Below, one piece after another: positions 40,952-48,370 of a stretch of DNA of 64,000 nucleotides (positions are counted from its first letter, which is position 1; every line of letters begins with the position of its first letter). This DNA comes from Pseudobdellovibrio sp031428275 (GTDB lineage: Bacteria > Bdellovibrionota > Bdellovibrionia > Bdellovibrionales > Bdellovibrionaceae). Where the stretch lies: contig JANPPC010000045.1 of assembly GCA_031428275.1 (NCBI GenBank), positions 62,001 to 126,000 of the forward strand. Reading direction: 5' to 3'. The position numbers and the translations under genes were made by a program. The notes under the pieces are model-generated. The model was given only the letters and a program-made list of their open reading frames with translations, was not told the DNA's origin and did no database searches.

Positions 40952-41521
40952 ATGAAAAGATCGACGATAAATCTGTTAATTACTTTAGCGGCTGGATCTT
41001 TAATGTTTTCGGCTTTAACAGGTTGTACAGATCACTCGAAGCCCAATGTTGAACTCATTCAAGACATGATGGAATCTCCGGCAATTAAGCCTCAAGAATA
41101 CGATGAAACATCTCCGAATCATTCGGGAATGCGCGTTCCTCCTGAAGGTACGCAGCCCATTGGTTTTACTCCGTATCGTTACGCAAAAGATATCGAAGCG
41201 GCGGCAGGTAATCGTAATCCGATGGCAGGCGATTTTTCGGAAGAGTCTTTAAAAGTCGGATTAAAATTTTACGTGACGAATTGTGCCCTTTGCCATGGTG
41301 AACAGGGTCAAGGCGGCGAAAAAATGCCAATCGGCGAAAAAATGGCTGTTAAGCCACCAAGCTTGTTAACTGCCAAGCAGGTCGGTTGGACGGACGGGCA
41401 GATTTACCACGTGATCACGATGGGCCAAGGGGTGATGGGGCCGTATGCTTCACACATTCCAGAAAAATATCGTTGGCAAGTTGTAAACTACATCCGCACT
41501 CTTCAAAAAGAAAACAAGTAG
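40952..41521 (+). CDS. actE: Alternative complex III subunit ActE, monohaem cytochrome c
   Basis: A 189-residue lipoprotein cytochrome. The signal sequence ends 'SALTGC', and a single haem site 'NCALCHGEQGQGGE' lies near residue 110, with a C-terminal 'MGQGVMGPYASHIPE' likely giving the axial Met. 'MRVPPEGTQPIGFTPYRYAK' near 53 is the usual ActE linker. It likely carries electrons from ActA toward the acceptor. ATG 40952 begins immediately after the actD stop codon. Confidence 0.92.
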   Translation: MKRSTINLLITLAAGSLMFSALTGCTDHSKPNVELIQDMMESPAIKPQEYDETSPNHSGMRVPPEGTQPIGFTPYRYAKDIEAAAGNRNPMAGDFSEESLKVGLKFYVTNCALCHGEQGQGGEKMPIGEKMAVKPPSLLTAKQVGWTDGQIYHVITMGQGVMGPYASHIPEKYRWQVVNYIRTLQKENK

Positions 41522-41530
41522 GATATAAAT

Positions 41531-42736
41531 ATGGCATCTAATCATAACTCGGATCACGGCACCGAATTTAAAATTACCAAGTTCGAAGCGCCTCAGAATT
41601 TAAAAGCCATTATGGCTGCGTGTCTTTTTATCGGTTTAATCACATTAGTTCTTGGTTTTATTAAGAACCCGGAACGTATGTGGACTTCGTATTTAGTTTC
41701 ATTTTTCTTTTTCGGATGTTTAGCAGTCGGTGCGATGTTTTTCATCGCATTTAACTTTGCGGTCAAGGCAGGTTGGAGTACTTCAATTCGTCGTTTCGCC
41801 GAAGCCATGACAAGTTACATGCCCGTATTTTTAGTATCGGCATTTGTGCTGATGTTAGGTTTTAGCAAACTTTACGTTTGGAATGATCCGTCTTCTTTAG
41901 CAGCCTTGAGCGGAGGTAAATCACTTTATCTTGCGCCTTGGTTTGTTAGCTTACGTTTGATTTTATTCGTTGCAGGCTGTTGGGTTTTTAAAAGCTTAAT
42001 CGTCGGTAACTCAGTGAAGCAAGATGTGACGGGCGCACACGAACTGACCAATAAGAATTTAAAATACTCAATCGGGTTTATCGCATTTTTTGCGATATTT
42101 TTTACTATGTTCTCGTTTGATTTACTGATGTCTTTGTTGCCAACATGGTATTCGACGATTTTTGGTATTTACTGCTTTGCGGGCGCGATTCAATCAACCA
42201 TGGCCGTACTTGCAATTATCATTGTCATGATGAAGAAATCGAAGTGGATTTCGGGTTACGTAAACGAAGAACACCAACATGATATAGCGAAGTTTTTAAA
42301 AGGTTTTACCGTATTCTGGGCCTACATTGCATTTTCTCAGTTTATGTTAATCTGGTATGCAAATATTCCGGAAGAAACTGAATACTACATCATGCGTTCA
42401 TTGAACGGTTGGATGGGTGTATCGTTCGCTTTATTGATCTTTAGATTTATCGTTCCGTTCTTAGTTTTATTGCCACGTGGAGCAAAACGTAACGACAGCA
42501 TTTTGGTATCGGTTTCTATTTTAGTATTGGTCATGCAATACGTAGATATTTACTGGATGGTGTACCCGAACTTTTTTGACGGAATTCCACAATTTGGTTT
42601 CTGGGAAGTCGGTATTTTTGTAGGTTTCTTAGGTTTATTTTTGATGACTATGATTCAGTTTTTAACAAAGAACAATGTGGTTGCGATCAACGATCCTCGT
42701 ATTCACGAAGCCGTTAATCACCATGTTTCATACTAA
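41531..42736 (+). CDS. actF: Alternative complex III subunit ActF
   Basis: A 401-residue membrane protein with about ten helices, a shorter relative of ActC. The start region is 'LKAIMAACLFIGLITLVLGF', followed by 'FFFFGCLAVGAMFFIAFNFA', 'MSLLPTWYSTIFGIYCFAGA' near 200, and 'KFLKGFTVFWAYIAFSQFML' near 256 with 'IWYANIPEET', which is strongly conserved in ActF proteins. An AGGAT (41521-41525) precedes ATG 41531. It ends the act run. No actG and no cytochrome oxidase genes follow; thrS is next after a terminator. Confidence 0.93.
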   Translation: MASNHNSDHGTEFKITKFEAPQNLKAIMAACLFIGLITLVLGFIKNPERMWTSYLVSFFFFGCLAVGAMFFIAFNFAVKAGWSTSIRRFAEAMTSYMPVFLVSAFVLMLGFSKLYVWNDPSSLAALSGGKSLYLAPWFVSLRLILFVAGCWVFKSLIVGNSVKQDVTGAHELTNKNLKYSIGFIAFFAIFFTMFSFDLLMSLLPTWYSTIFGIYCFAGAIQSTMAVLAIIIVMMKKSKWISGYVNEEHQHDIAKFLKGFTVFWAYIAFSQFMLIWYANIPEETEYYIMRSLNGWMGVSFALLIFRFIVPFLVLLPRGAKRNDSILVSVSILVLVMQYVDIYWMVYPNFFDGIPQFGFWEVGIFVGFLGLFLMTMIQFLTKNNVVAINDPRIHEAVNHHVSY

Positions 42737-42807
42737 GTTGCAGCTCACCTAAAGTAGGGCTTTACTTAGGCTTTATTAGACTGCTTAAAAAATAGATTAT
42801 TCCGATG

Positions 42808-42834
42808 AAAGGCTCTTGAAAAAGGGCCTTTTGT
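42808..42834 (+). terminator. Intrinsic terminator after actF
   Basis: AAAGGCTC (42808-42815) pairs with GGGCCTTT (42824-42831), with one G-T pair, around an 8-base loop. It is followed by a short T-rich tail. It lies 72 bases after the actF stop and separates the act operon from thrS. Confidence 0.65.
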
Positions 42835-42898
42835 CTGTCATGATGTCTTTAATGCTAACAACCTTTACTACCTCATTTTAATGTTGATCCTATAATTC

Positions 42899-44845
42899 AT
42901 GTCAGAAATTCAAATTATATTACCAGACAATTCCGTCCGTACTTTTGATCACGAGCCCTCTGCGCTTGAAGTTGCTAATTCTATTGGGGCTCGTCTTGCG
43001 AAAGATACTCTGGGTGTAAAGATTGACGGAGCTAAAGATGTTTCTGATCTTCGAACTCCGTTAAAATCAGGGGCGAAGATTCAGCTGATTACAACTAAAT
43101 CCCCAGAGTCAGTTGAAGTGATTCGTCATTCGGCGGCCCACTTAATGGCCCATGCCGTTCAAGAGCTTTGGCCTGAAGTGAAGGTTACAATTGGTCCGGT
43201 AATCGAGACTGGTTTTTTCTACGACTTCGATTCTCCGTTTAACTTTACGGAAGAGCACTTTGAAAAGATCGAGAAAAAAATGGAAGAGCTTGTTAAAAAA
43301 GATCTTCCGCTTGTTCGCGAGAACTGGCCGATTCAAAAAGCGATCGAAACTTTCGAGGGCATGAAAGAACGTTTCAAAGTTGAACTCATTAAAGACTTAG
43401 CCGCTAAGGGCGAAACTGTCGTAGGCATTTATCACCAAGGTAATTGGTTTGATCTTTGCCGAGGTCCGCATATTCAAAGCACGGGGCAAATTAAGGCTTT
43501 CAAATTGATGTCGGTCGCGGGTGCTTACTGGCGCGGAGACGAAAAAAATCCGATGCTTCAGCGTATCTACGCAACGGCTTTCGGCGATAAAAAAGAATTA
43601 GAAGCTTACATACTGCAATTAGAAGAAGCAAAAAAACGCGATCACCGTAAACTAGGTAAAGAACTTGGTTTGTTCATGTTTCATGAATTAGCGCCGGCTT
43701 CGCCGTTTTTTACGGGTAAAGGAACGGTTATCTATAACGAGCTAACCAGTTATATTCGCGAGCTTTATTTTAAATATGATTATCAAGAAGTGATTACTCC
43801 GCAAGTCTTCGATATCGAATTATTTAAAACCTCAGGTCATTACAAAAACTATAAAGAGAATATGTACTTTACCAAGCCAGACGACCGTGAGTTTGGTTTA
43901 AAGCCAATGAACTGTCCAAGCCATTGTTTGTTATTCGGATCTGAGAAGCACTCGTACAGAGAGCTTCCGCTGCGTATGGCTGACTTTGGCCGTCTACATA
44001 GGTACGAAGCATCGGGCTCTTTACATGGTCTTTCGCGTGTTCGTACGTTCTGTCAGGATGATGCCCATATTTTCTGTTCGCTAGATCAATTAAAGTCTGA
44101 GATTTTTAAATTCATCGAGATGCTTAATACGATCTACCAAACTTTAGGAATGCCTAACTATAAATTATTCTTAGCAACTCGTCCTGAAAACCGCATGGGA
44201 ACTGACGAGTACTGGGACCAAGCCGAAAAAGCTCTGGCCGAAGCGATCACCGAAATGGGATTAGAGTTCACAATTTCGCCAGGTGATGGGGCATTCTATG
44301 GTCCGAAATTAGAGATGCATTTTATCGATGCGATTGGCCGTAGCTGGCAGACGGGTACCATTCAGGTTGATCCGAATTTACCCGAAGCATTCGATCTGAA
44401 GTATACGGGCGAAGATAATAAAGAACATCGCCCGATCATGCTTCACCGCGCGGTTTTAGGTTCATTAGAGCGTTTTATCAGTGTTTACCTAGAGCACACG
44501 GCGGGTCATTTGCCGACTTGGTTATCGCCCACGCAGGTGACGATTTTAAACATTACCGACCGCGTGAATGAATTTTGTGAAAAAATACAATCAGATCTGA
44601 AGGCGGGTAACGCCCGCGTCGATTTCGATCGTCGCAACGAAAAGTTGAATTTTAAAATTCGTGAAGCGCAGTTAAAAAAATCTCCGTACATGATTATCGT
44701 CGGAGATAAAGAAGCCGAACAGCAGTCGGTTTCAATCCGTTTAAGAGACGGTTCTATGCATAATAACATCCCGTGGGTTAAAGCCTGCGAGATGATTTTA
44801 CAAAACATTAAATCAAGAAAACTTACGCCGGAGGTAAGCCATTAA
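42899..44845 (+). CDS. thrS: Threonyl-tRNA synthetase
   Basis: Charges tRNA-Thr. The 648-residue protein has the full bacterial layout: an N-terminal TGS domain ('IQIILPDNSVRTFDHEPSAL'), the editing domain with HxxxH in 'HSAAHLMAHAVQ' (near 75), the class II catalytic core with 'GLKPMNCPSHCLLF' (near 337) and 'HRAVLGSLERF' (near 518), and a C-terminal anticodon-binding domain. No Shine-Dalgarno precedes ATG 42899. A perfect TATAAT lies only 2 bases upstream (42891-42896), too close to be an ordinary -10 for this start. Its stop codon overlaps the infC initiation codon. Confidence 0.97.
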   Translation: MSEIQIILPDNSVRTFDHEPSALEVANSIGARLAKDTLGVKIDGAKDVSDLRTPLKSGAKIQLITTKSPESVEVIRHSAAHLMAHAVQELWPEVKVTIGPVIETGFFYDFDSPFNFTEEHFEKIEKKMEELVKKDLPLVRENWPIQKAIETFEGMKERFKVELIKDLAAKGETVVGIYHQGNWFDLCRGPHIQSTGQIKAFKLMSVAGAYWRGDEKNPMLQRIYATAFGDKKELEAYILQLEEAKKRDHRKLGKELGLFMFHELAPASPFFTGKGTVIYNELTSYIRELYFKYDYQEVITPQVFDIELFKTSGHYKNYKENMYFTKPDDREFGLKPMNCPSHCLLFGSEKHSYRELPLRMADFGRLHRYEASGSLHGLSRVRTFCQDDAHIFCSLDQLKSEIFKFIEMLNTIYQTLGMPNYKLFLATRPENRMGTDEYWDQAEKALAEAITEMGLEFTISPGDGAFYGPKLEMHFIDAIGRSWQTGTIQVDPNLPEAFDLKYTGEDNKEHRPIMLHRAVLGSLERFISVYLEHTAGHLPTWLSPTQVTILNITDRVNEFCEKIQSDLKAGNARVDFDRRNEKLNFKIREAQLKKSPYMIIVGDKEAEQQSVSIRLRDGSMHNNIPWVKACEMILQNIKSRKLTPEVSH

Positions 44846-45506
44846 TACATTCGTACCAAGACCACCATCAAGACCGCCAAACAAATTTGACCGCGATAAA
44901 AAACGTGAAAAAGATGGCCTCCGCGTTAATCGTGAGATCCGCGCGCAACAAGTGCGTCTAATCGATGAGACCGGGCAAATGATGGGCGTGATGTCGGTTC
45001 CTGAGGCGCTTCGTATGGCTGAAGACCGTGGTTTAGATCTATTAGAAATCGCACCCAATGCGGTTCCGCCGACATGTAAAATCATGGATTACGGCAAATA
45101 TAAATATGAAGAAAAAAAGAAGGCAGCGGCCTCTCGTAAAAATCAAGTGATCGTGACTATTAAAGAAATTCAAATGCGTCCGCGTACGGATCAGCATGAT
45201 TTCGAAACGAAGATGAAGCATGCGCGTCGGTTTATATTAGAAGGCGATAAAGTAAAAGTAAACTTACGCTTCATGGGTCGTGAAATGGCCCATCAAGAAA
45301 CGGGTTTAGTCGTTATCCTGAAAGCAATCGATTTCGTAAAAGACATCGCGCTGGTTGAATCTCCACCAAAAACCGAAGGTAAAAACTTATTCGCCTTACT
45401 TGCTCCAGATCCAGCTAAAGTAAAAGAATACATGAAGCTTCACCCGAACAAGAAAGATGAAGTTTTAGAGCCAATGAAAGAAGAAGCTGAAACTGATGAA
45501 GACTAA
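44841..45506 (+). CDS. infC: Translation initiation factor IF-3, AUU start
   Basis: IF-3 of 221 residues. The open frame from the GTG at 44952 lacks the conserved N-terminus. Reading upstream in frame gives 'INTFVPRPPSRPPNKFDRDK' from an ATT at 44841, with GGAGG at 44830-44834 six bases before it. A rare AUU start is a known feature of infC in many bacteria and lets IF-3 repress its own translation. Core motifs are 'VRLIDETGQMMGVMSVPEAL', 'LDLLEIAPNAVPPTCKIMDY' and 'MRPRTDQHDFETKMKHARRF'. The C-terminal tail of about 25 residues is acidic and somewhat extended. The ATT overlaps the thrS stop. Confidence 0.95.
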   Translation: MNTFVPRPPSRPPNKFDRDKKREKDGLRVNREIRAQQVRLIDETGQMMGVMSVPEALRMAEDRGLDLLEIAPNAVPPTCKIMDYGKYKYEEKKKAAASRKNQVIVTIKEIQMRPRTDQHDFETKMKHARRFILEGDKVKVNLRFMGREMAHQETGLVVILKAIDFVKDIALVESPPKTEGKNLFALLAPDPAKVKEYMKLHPNKKDEVLEPMKEEAETDED

Positions 45507-45939
45507 TAAGATAGAATTTATCTTATTTTTAGGCTTTGCTTCGTTGATTTTATCTTCATGCCAGACTCTGCATATTACTCCGGGTTCAGAGCGCATTCGT
45601 GTATTTGAAACCGAGCCGAAGAATTGTATTTTTGCAGGTGAAATATCAAGCGTTCAAGAAGACGTAACGGTTGTGGCGCACGCCGAACCCGAGATGTCGC
45701 TAGAGACGCGCACAGATCTTCGTAACAAGGCATACACCTTAGGCGGTAACGTTCTTGTCTTTATGAAATCCAAAGATAAGAAGGCGGCCGCAGGCGTTGC
45801 CCAGGCTTCGCCTGTTGCTCCGGCTAAAAAAGGTGAAGAGGCTTCAACGTCTGAAAGCTCGGCATCAAGCGAACGAAAGATTTCAACAACATTCTTGGCC
45901 ACAACATTTCGTTGCCCGGCTTCAATTGTTAATCAGTAA
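45496..45939 (+). CDS. DUF4156-like lipoprotein
   Basis: A 147-residue predicted lipoprotein. The signal sequence ends 'LILSSC' (Cys near 22). The core 'ERIRVFETEPKNCIFAGEIS' and 'TDLRNKAYTLGGNVLVFM' matches the DUF4156 pattern (PKNCxFLGE..., LRNxAxxLGGNVV). A low-complexity Ala/Ser/Lys/Glu stretch (about 95-125) precedes the end. The family function is unknown; members sit in the envelope. The start overlaps the infC end by 11 bases, an unusual insertion between infC and rpmI, which are adjacent in many bacteria. A strong bidirectional terminator follows at 45993. Confidence 0.8.
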   Translation: MKTNKIEFILFLGFASLILSSCQTLHITPGSERIRVFETEPKNCIFAGEISSVQEDVTVVAHAEPEMSLETRTDLRNKAYTLGGNVLVFMKSKDKKAAAGVAQASPVAPAKKGEEASTSESSASSERKISTTFLATTFRCPASIVNQ

Positions 45940-45992
45940 TTAAATTTGCAGCTTTAAGAAAAGGACTTTTCAGCAGAAGCGCTGAAAGCAAA

Positions 45993-46018
45993 AAAAAGGG
46001 AGCCTAAGCTCCCTTTTT
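45993..46018. terminator. Bidirectional intrinsic terminator
   Basis: GGGAGC (45998-46003), loop CTAA and GCTCCC (46008-46013) are flanked by an A run and a T run that extend the stem. It should stop the thrS-infC-lipoprotein transcript on the plus strand and that of the small gene at 46070 on the minus strand. Confidence 0.88.
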
Positions 46019-46028
46019 CGTTCGACTT

Positions 46029-46057
46029 AATCAGTTTAGCTTGTGGCTAAGCTGATT
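46029..46057 (-). other. Hairpin after the small secreted-protein gene
   Basis: AATCAGTTTAGC (46029-46040) and GCTAAGCTGATT (46046-46057) form a 12-base stem with one G-T pair and a 5-base loop. It lies 13 bases past the stop of the gene at 46070. No T run follows directly, so it may protect the short mRNA from 3' degradation ahead of the terminator at 45993. Confidence 0.5.
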
Positions 46058-46069
46058 GCTTGGCACTAA

Positions 46070-46264
46070 TTACTTAGTGTGAGTAGCGTCAGCAGAAACT
46101 GAAGAAGTTGTAGTTTTAACAACTTTCTTAGTTACTTTAGCTGGACCAGCAGTAGGAGCAGTAGTTACAGCAGCAGGAGCTGTCGTTGTAGTAGTTGTAG
46201 TTGCAGCTGGGTTAGCGAAAGCAACTGTAGCGAATAAAGAAACGATGATTGATACGATTTTCAT
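46070..46264 (-). CDS. Small Thr/Ala-rich secreted protein, 64 aa
   Basis: Signal peptide MKIVSIIVSLFATVAFANP is followed by a low-complexity stretch with a run of seven Thr and repeated TTAPxxVTTAP, then a basic 'KVTKKVVKTTTSSVS' tail. A strong Shine-Dalgarno AGGAGG (46274-46269 on the minus strand) sits 4 bases before ATG, and a terminator lies downstream, so it looks like a real and well-expressed gene. No family is recognised. The mature peptide of about 46 residues would be disordered and could be decorated or surface-bound. It separates the infC genes from rpmI and runs against them. Confidence 0.75.
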   Translation of the reverse strand: MKIVSIIVSLFATVAFANPAATTTTTTTAPAAVTTAPTAGPAKVTKKVVKTTTSSVSADATHTK

Positions 46265-46585
46265 ATGATCCTCCTAAGGATATATTTAATTGTTGTTCGT
46301 TGCCTAGAGCTTAACCGAAGTGATTTAAATTGATATGAAAGACACATTAATCATTTTTAATCTTTTGATTAATAATTACTCAGCTTTTGCGCCTAGTTAG
46401 GTCTTGGTCGCGCCCTTGTTTGACTGGCTTGTTGTTCTTACGGGCAACTTCGCCGTAAACCCCTAAAACGCTTGCCTTTATAGGTAAATACCTTTAATTC
46501 TAGAAGACTCAAAATTAAGGCTGGCAGCCGTGCAAACAAGAAGAGTTTAATTTCGAACTCTCGCCCTGTCGGAGGAAGGTAAAAT
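46265..46585 (+). other. 321-base intergenic region; leader of rpmI-rplT
   Basis: No gene is seen. The left part holds the Shine-Dalgarno of the minus-strand small gene and an AT-rich stretch with TTAATCA...TGATTAA arms. The right part should carry the rpmI promoter and leader. Visible elements are a TTACGG/CCGTAA hairpin (46438-46458), the palindrome AGGTAAATACCT near 46482-46493, and AGAGTT/AACTCT (46542-46561), a small stem just before the GGAGGAAGG ribosome site. L20-family leaders often fold for feedback control, but no known L20 leader structure was identified. Confidence 0.4.
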
Positions 46586-46771
46586 ATGAAAACCCATTCG
46601 GGGGCTAAAAAACGTTTACGCGTTCTTAAGAGCGGTAAAGTTAAACGTAAGCAAACTAAAATGCGTCACTTGAACTCACACATGAGTTCAAAAACCAAGC
46701 GTCACCTAGGACAAGTTGTCTACGTAGCGCCAGCAAACATGCTTCAAGTGAAGCGCCAATTTGGCTTTTAG
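46586..46771 (+). CDS. rpmI: 50S ribosomal protein L35
   Basis: A 61-residue basic protein with the L35 pattern: 'MKTHSGAKKRLRVLKSGKVK' at the start and 'HLNSHMSSKTKRHLGQ' in the middle. A strong GGAGGAAGG lies 7-15 bases before ATG 46586. It is followed after 9 bases by rplT. Unlike in many bacteria, infC is not immediately upstream; a lipoprotein gene and an opposing small gene intervene, so rpmI-rplT should have their own promoter. Confidence 0.97.
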   Translation: MKTHSGAKKRLRVLKSGKVKRKQTKMRHLNSHMSSKTKRHLGQVVYVAPANMLQVKRQFGF

Positions 46772-46780
46772 GGAGTAATA

Positions 46781-47128
46781 ATGGCACGTGTAAAATCGGG
46801 GATGACTAATCGTCGTCGCCACAAAAAAGTATTAAAAAGAACAAAAGGCTACTACTCGGCAGGTTCGCGCTCATACACTCATGCGGTTGAAAAAAATGAC
46901 CGTGGTATGGTGTTCGCTTACAAGCACAGAAAAGTAAAAAAGAGAAACTTCCGCATGCTTTGGAATCAACGTATCAATGCAGCGGCTCGTTTAAATGGAA
47001 CAACTTACTCACGTTTAATCGGTGGCTTAATTAAAGCTGGGATTACGCTTGATCGTAAAGTTTTAGCTGATATCGCGATCACTGATGCAACTGCATTCAG
47101 TTCTCTTTGCCAGCACGCGATTAAGTAA
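46781..47128 (+). CDS. rplT: 50S ribosomal protein L20
   Basis: A 115-residue L20 with the conserved 'RRRHKKVLKRTKGYYSAGS' near 10 and 'RMLWNQRINAAARLNGTTYS' near 59. L20 is needed for early 50S assembly and commonly represses its own operon. GGGAG at 46771-46775 precedes ATG 46781. A strong terminator follows at 47154. Confidence 0.97.
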   Translation: MARVKSGMTNRRRHKKVLKRTKGYYSAGSRSYTHAVEKNDRGMVFAYKHRKVKKRNFRMLWNQRINAAARLNGTTYSRLIGGLIKAGITLDRKVLADIAITDATAFSSLCQHAIK

Positions 47129-47153
47129 TTAATCGACTCTGCGTTTCTTACTT

Positions 47154-47184
47154 AAGGCGAGCTGTAACCAGCTCGCCTTTTTAT
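47154..47184 (+). terminator. Intrinsic terminator after rplT
   Basis: AAGGCGAGCTG (47154-47164), loop TAAC, and CAGCTCGCCTT (47169-47179) form a perfect 11-base stem, followed by TTTATTTT. It closes the rpmI-rplT transcript and isolates the mevalonate operon. Confidence 0.92.
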
Positions 47185-47329
47185 TTTCTGGATCAACTAA
47201 ACCAAATGAATTGCTTCCAGAATAGCCGTAAGAATTGAGCCTTGTATTGCGTCGGTTACGGGGCTATTTTTAAGTCTCAGATCAAAAGACAGTCTTGTTC
47301 GATTACGAACAATGCGAAGGGAAAGCAAC

Positions 47330-48370
47330 ATGAGTGAATCCTTTAAAGATTTTGAAAACCGTAAAAAAGATCATATTCGTCTAGCCCTAGACAAGGGAAC
47401 CCAGAATTTAGTTAAGTCCGGATTCAGTCAAATTCGCTTAAACCATCACGCTTTACCCGAAATCAATTTTAGTGATGTTTCATTAAACGTCGAATTGCTT
47501 GGGCATTCATTCGCCTCTCCGCACTTTGTATCTTCGATGACGGCCGGTCACGAGGACAGTTTGCAAATTAATTTACGTTTGGCGCGAGCAGCCCAAAAAA
47601 AGAATTGGCTGATGGGTGTGGGGTCGCAAAGACGCGAACTAACAGACGCTACGGCTGCGGCCGAGTGGAGAAAAATTAAATTAGAGTTTCCTGATTTGAA
47701 ACTTGTTTCAAACATCGGAATTTCTGAATTGATTCAGCAGCCACTCGAAAAAATATTATTACTTATTGAAAACTTAGGTTCGGTCGGTATCTTCGTTCAT
47801 TTAAATGCACTTCAAGAGGTCTTTCAGAATAATAATGAAGCCGTCTTTACTGGGGGGCTTGCTGCTATTGAAAGCCTAGTAAAAAAAACGTCGGTACCCG
47901 TATTAGTCAAAGAAGTGGGTTTTGGAATTAACAAAGAAGTAACTCAAAAACTTTACGACATTGGCGTTAAGGTGATCGATGTCACCGGCAATGGCGGCAC
48001 CCACTGGGGCCAAATCGAGGCCTTACGTAGTCACGAAGATTCAACTATCGAAAATGCAATTAGCGCATTTCATGATTGGGGCGATTCAACGATCGATTGT
48101 CTTCTTAATTTACAAGAGCAAGTTCTGTTTCATCAGGTATGGGCATCGGGTGGGGTTCGAAACGGCGTCGATTCGGCGAAATGTTTAGCTTTGGGAGCGC
48201 GTGCCGTGGGCATAGCGCAGCCATTAATGAAAGCGGCCGTCGTTAGCGAACAGGAAATTATAAAAGTAATGGACGTTTTTGATTTTCAATTGAAGACGGC
48301 TATGTTTTGCATGGGTATTCGTAAATACGAAGATTTTTTGCATAAGAAGGTATGGAATGTCGCAAAGTAA
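47330..48370 (+). CDS. fni: Type 2 isopentenyl-diphosphate delta-isomerase
   Basis: FMN- and NADPH-dependent enzyme that interconverts IPP and DMAPP. The 346-residue product has 'SFASPHFVSSMTAGH' near 58, 'NWLMGVGSQRRELTD' near 92, 'VPVLVKEVGFGINKEVTQKL' near 190, 'VIDVTGNGGTHWGQIE' near 215 (phosphate site) and 'WASGGVRNGVDSAKCLALGA' near 270. ATG 47330 is chosen because AAGGGA (47318-47323) lies 6 bases before it; an in-frame ATG at 47312 lacks one. It heads the mevalonate operon and overlaps the HMG-CoA reductase gene by 14 bases. Confidence 0.94.
   Translation: MSESFKDFENRKKDHIRLALDKGTQNLVKSGFSQIRLNHHALPEINFSDVSLNVELLGHSFASPHFVSSMTAGHEDSLQINLRLARAAQKKNWLMGVGSQRRELTDATAAAEWRKIKLEFPDLKLVSNIGISELIQQPLEKILLLIENLGSVGIFVHLNALQEVFQNNNEAVFTGGLAAIESLVKKTSVPVLVKEVGFGINKEVTQKLYDIGVKVIDVTGNGGTHWGQIEALRSHEDSTIENAISAFHDWGDSTIDCLLNLQEQVLFHQVWASGGVRNGVDSAKCLALGARAVGIAQPLMKAAVVSEQEIIKVMDVFDFQLKTAMFCMGIRKYEDFLHKKVWNVAK

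Noticed and set aside
42891..42896. TATAAT as an ordinary -10 element for thrS
   Set aside because: It ends 2 bases before the ATG, so transcription would begin inside the gene, and no -35 at the right distance is seen. It is kept only as part of the leaderless observation.
44952..45506. infC starting at GTG 44952
   Set aside because: This would remove the conserved IF-3 N-terminus, which is encoded in frame from ATT 44841 behind a strong ribosome site.
46140..46210. Thr codon run in the small secreted gene as a phase-variable repeat
   Set aside because: The codons are mixed (ACA, ACT, ACG), so there is no uniform repeat unit that would slip efficiently.
47186..47329. Promoter of the mevalonate operon at TTGTAT-N17-TATTTT
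   Set aside because: The match is weak and several equally poor alternatives exist in the same 140 bases, so no promoter was annotated.
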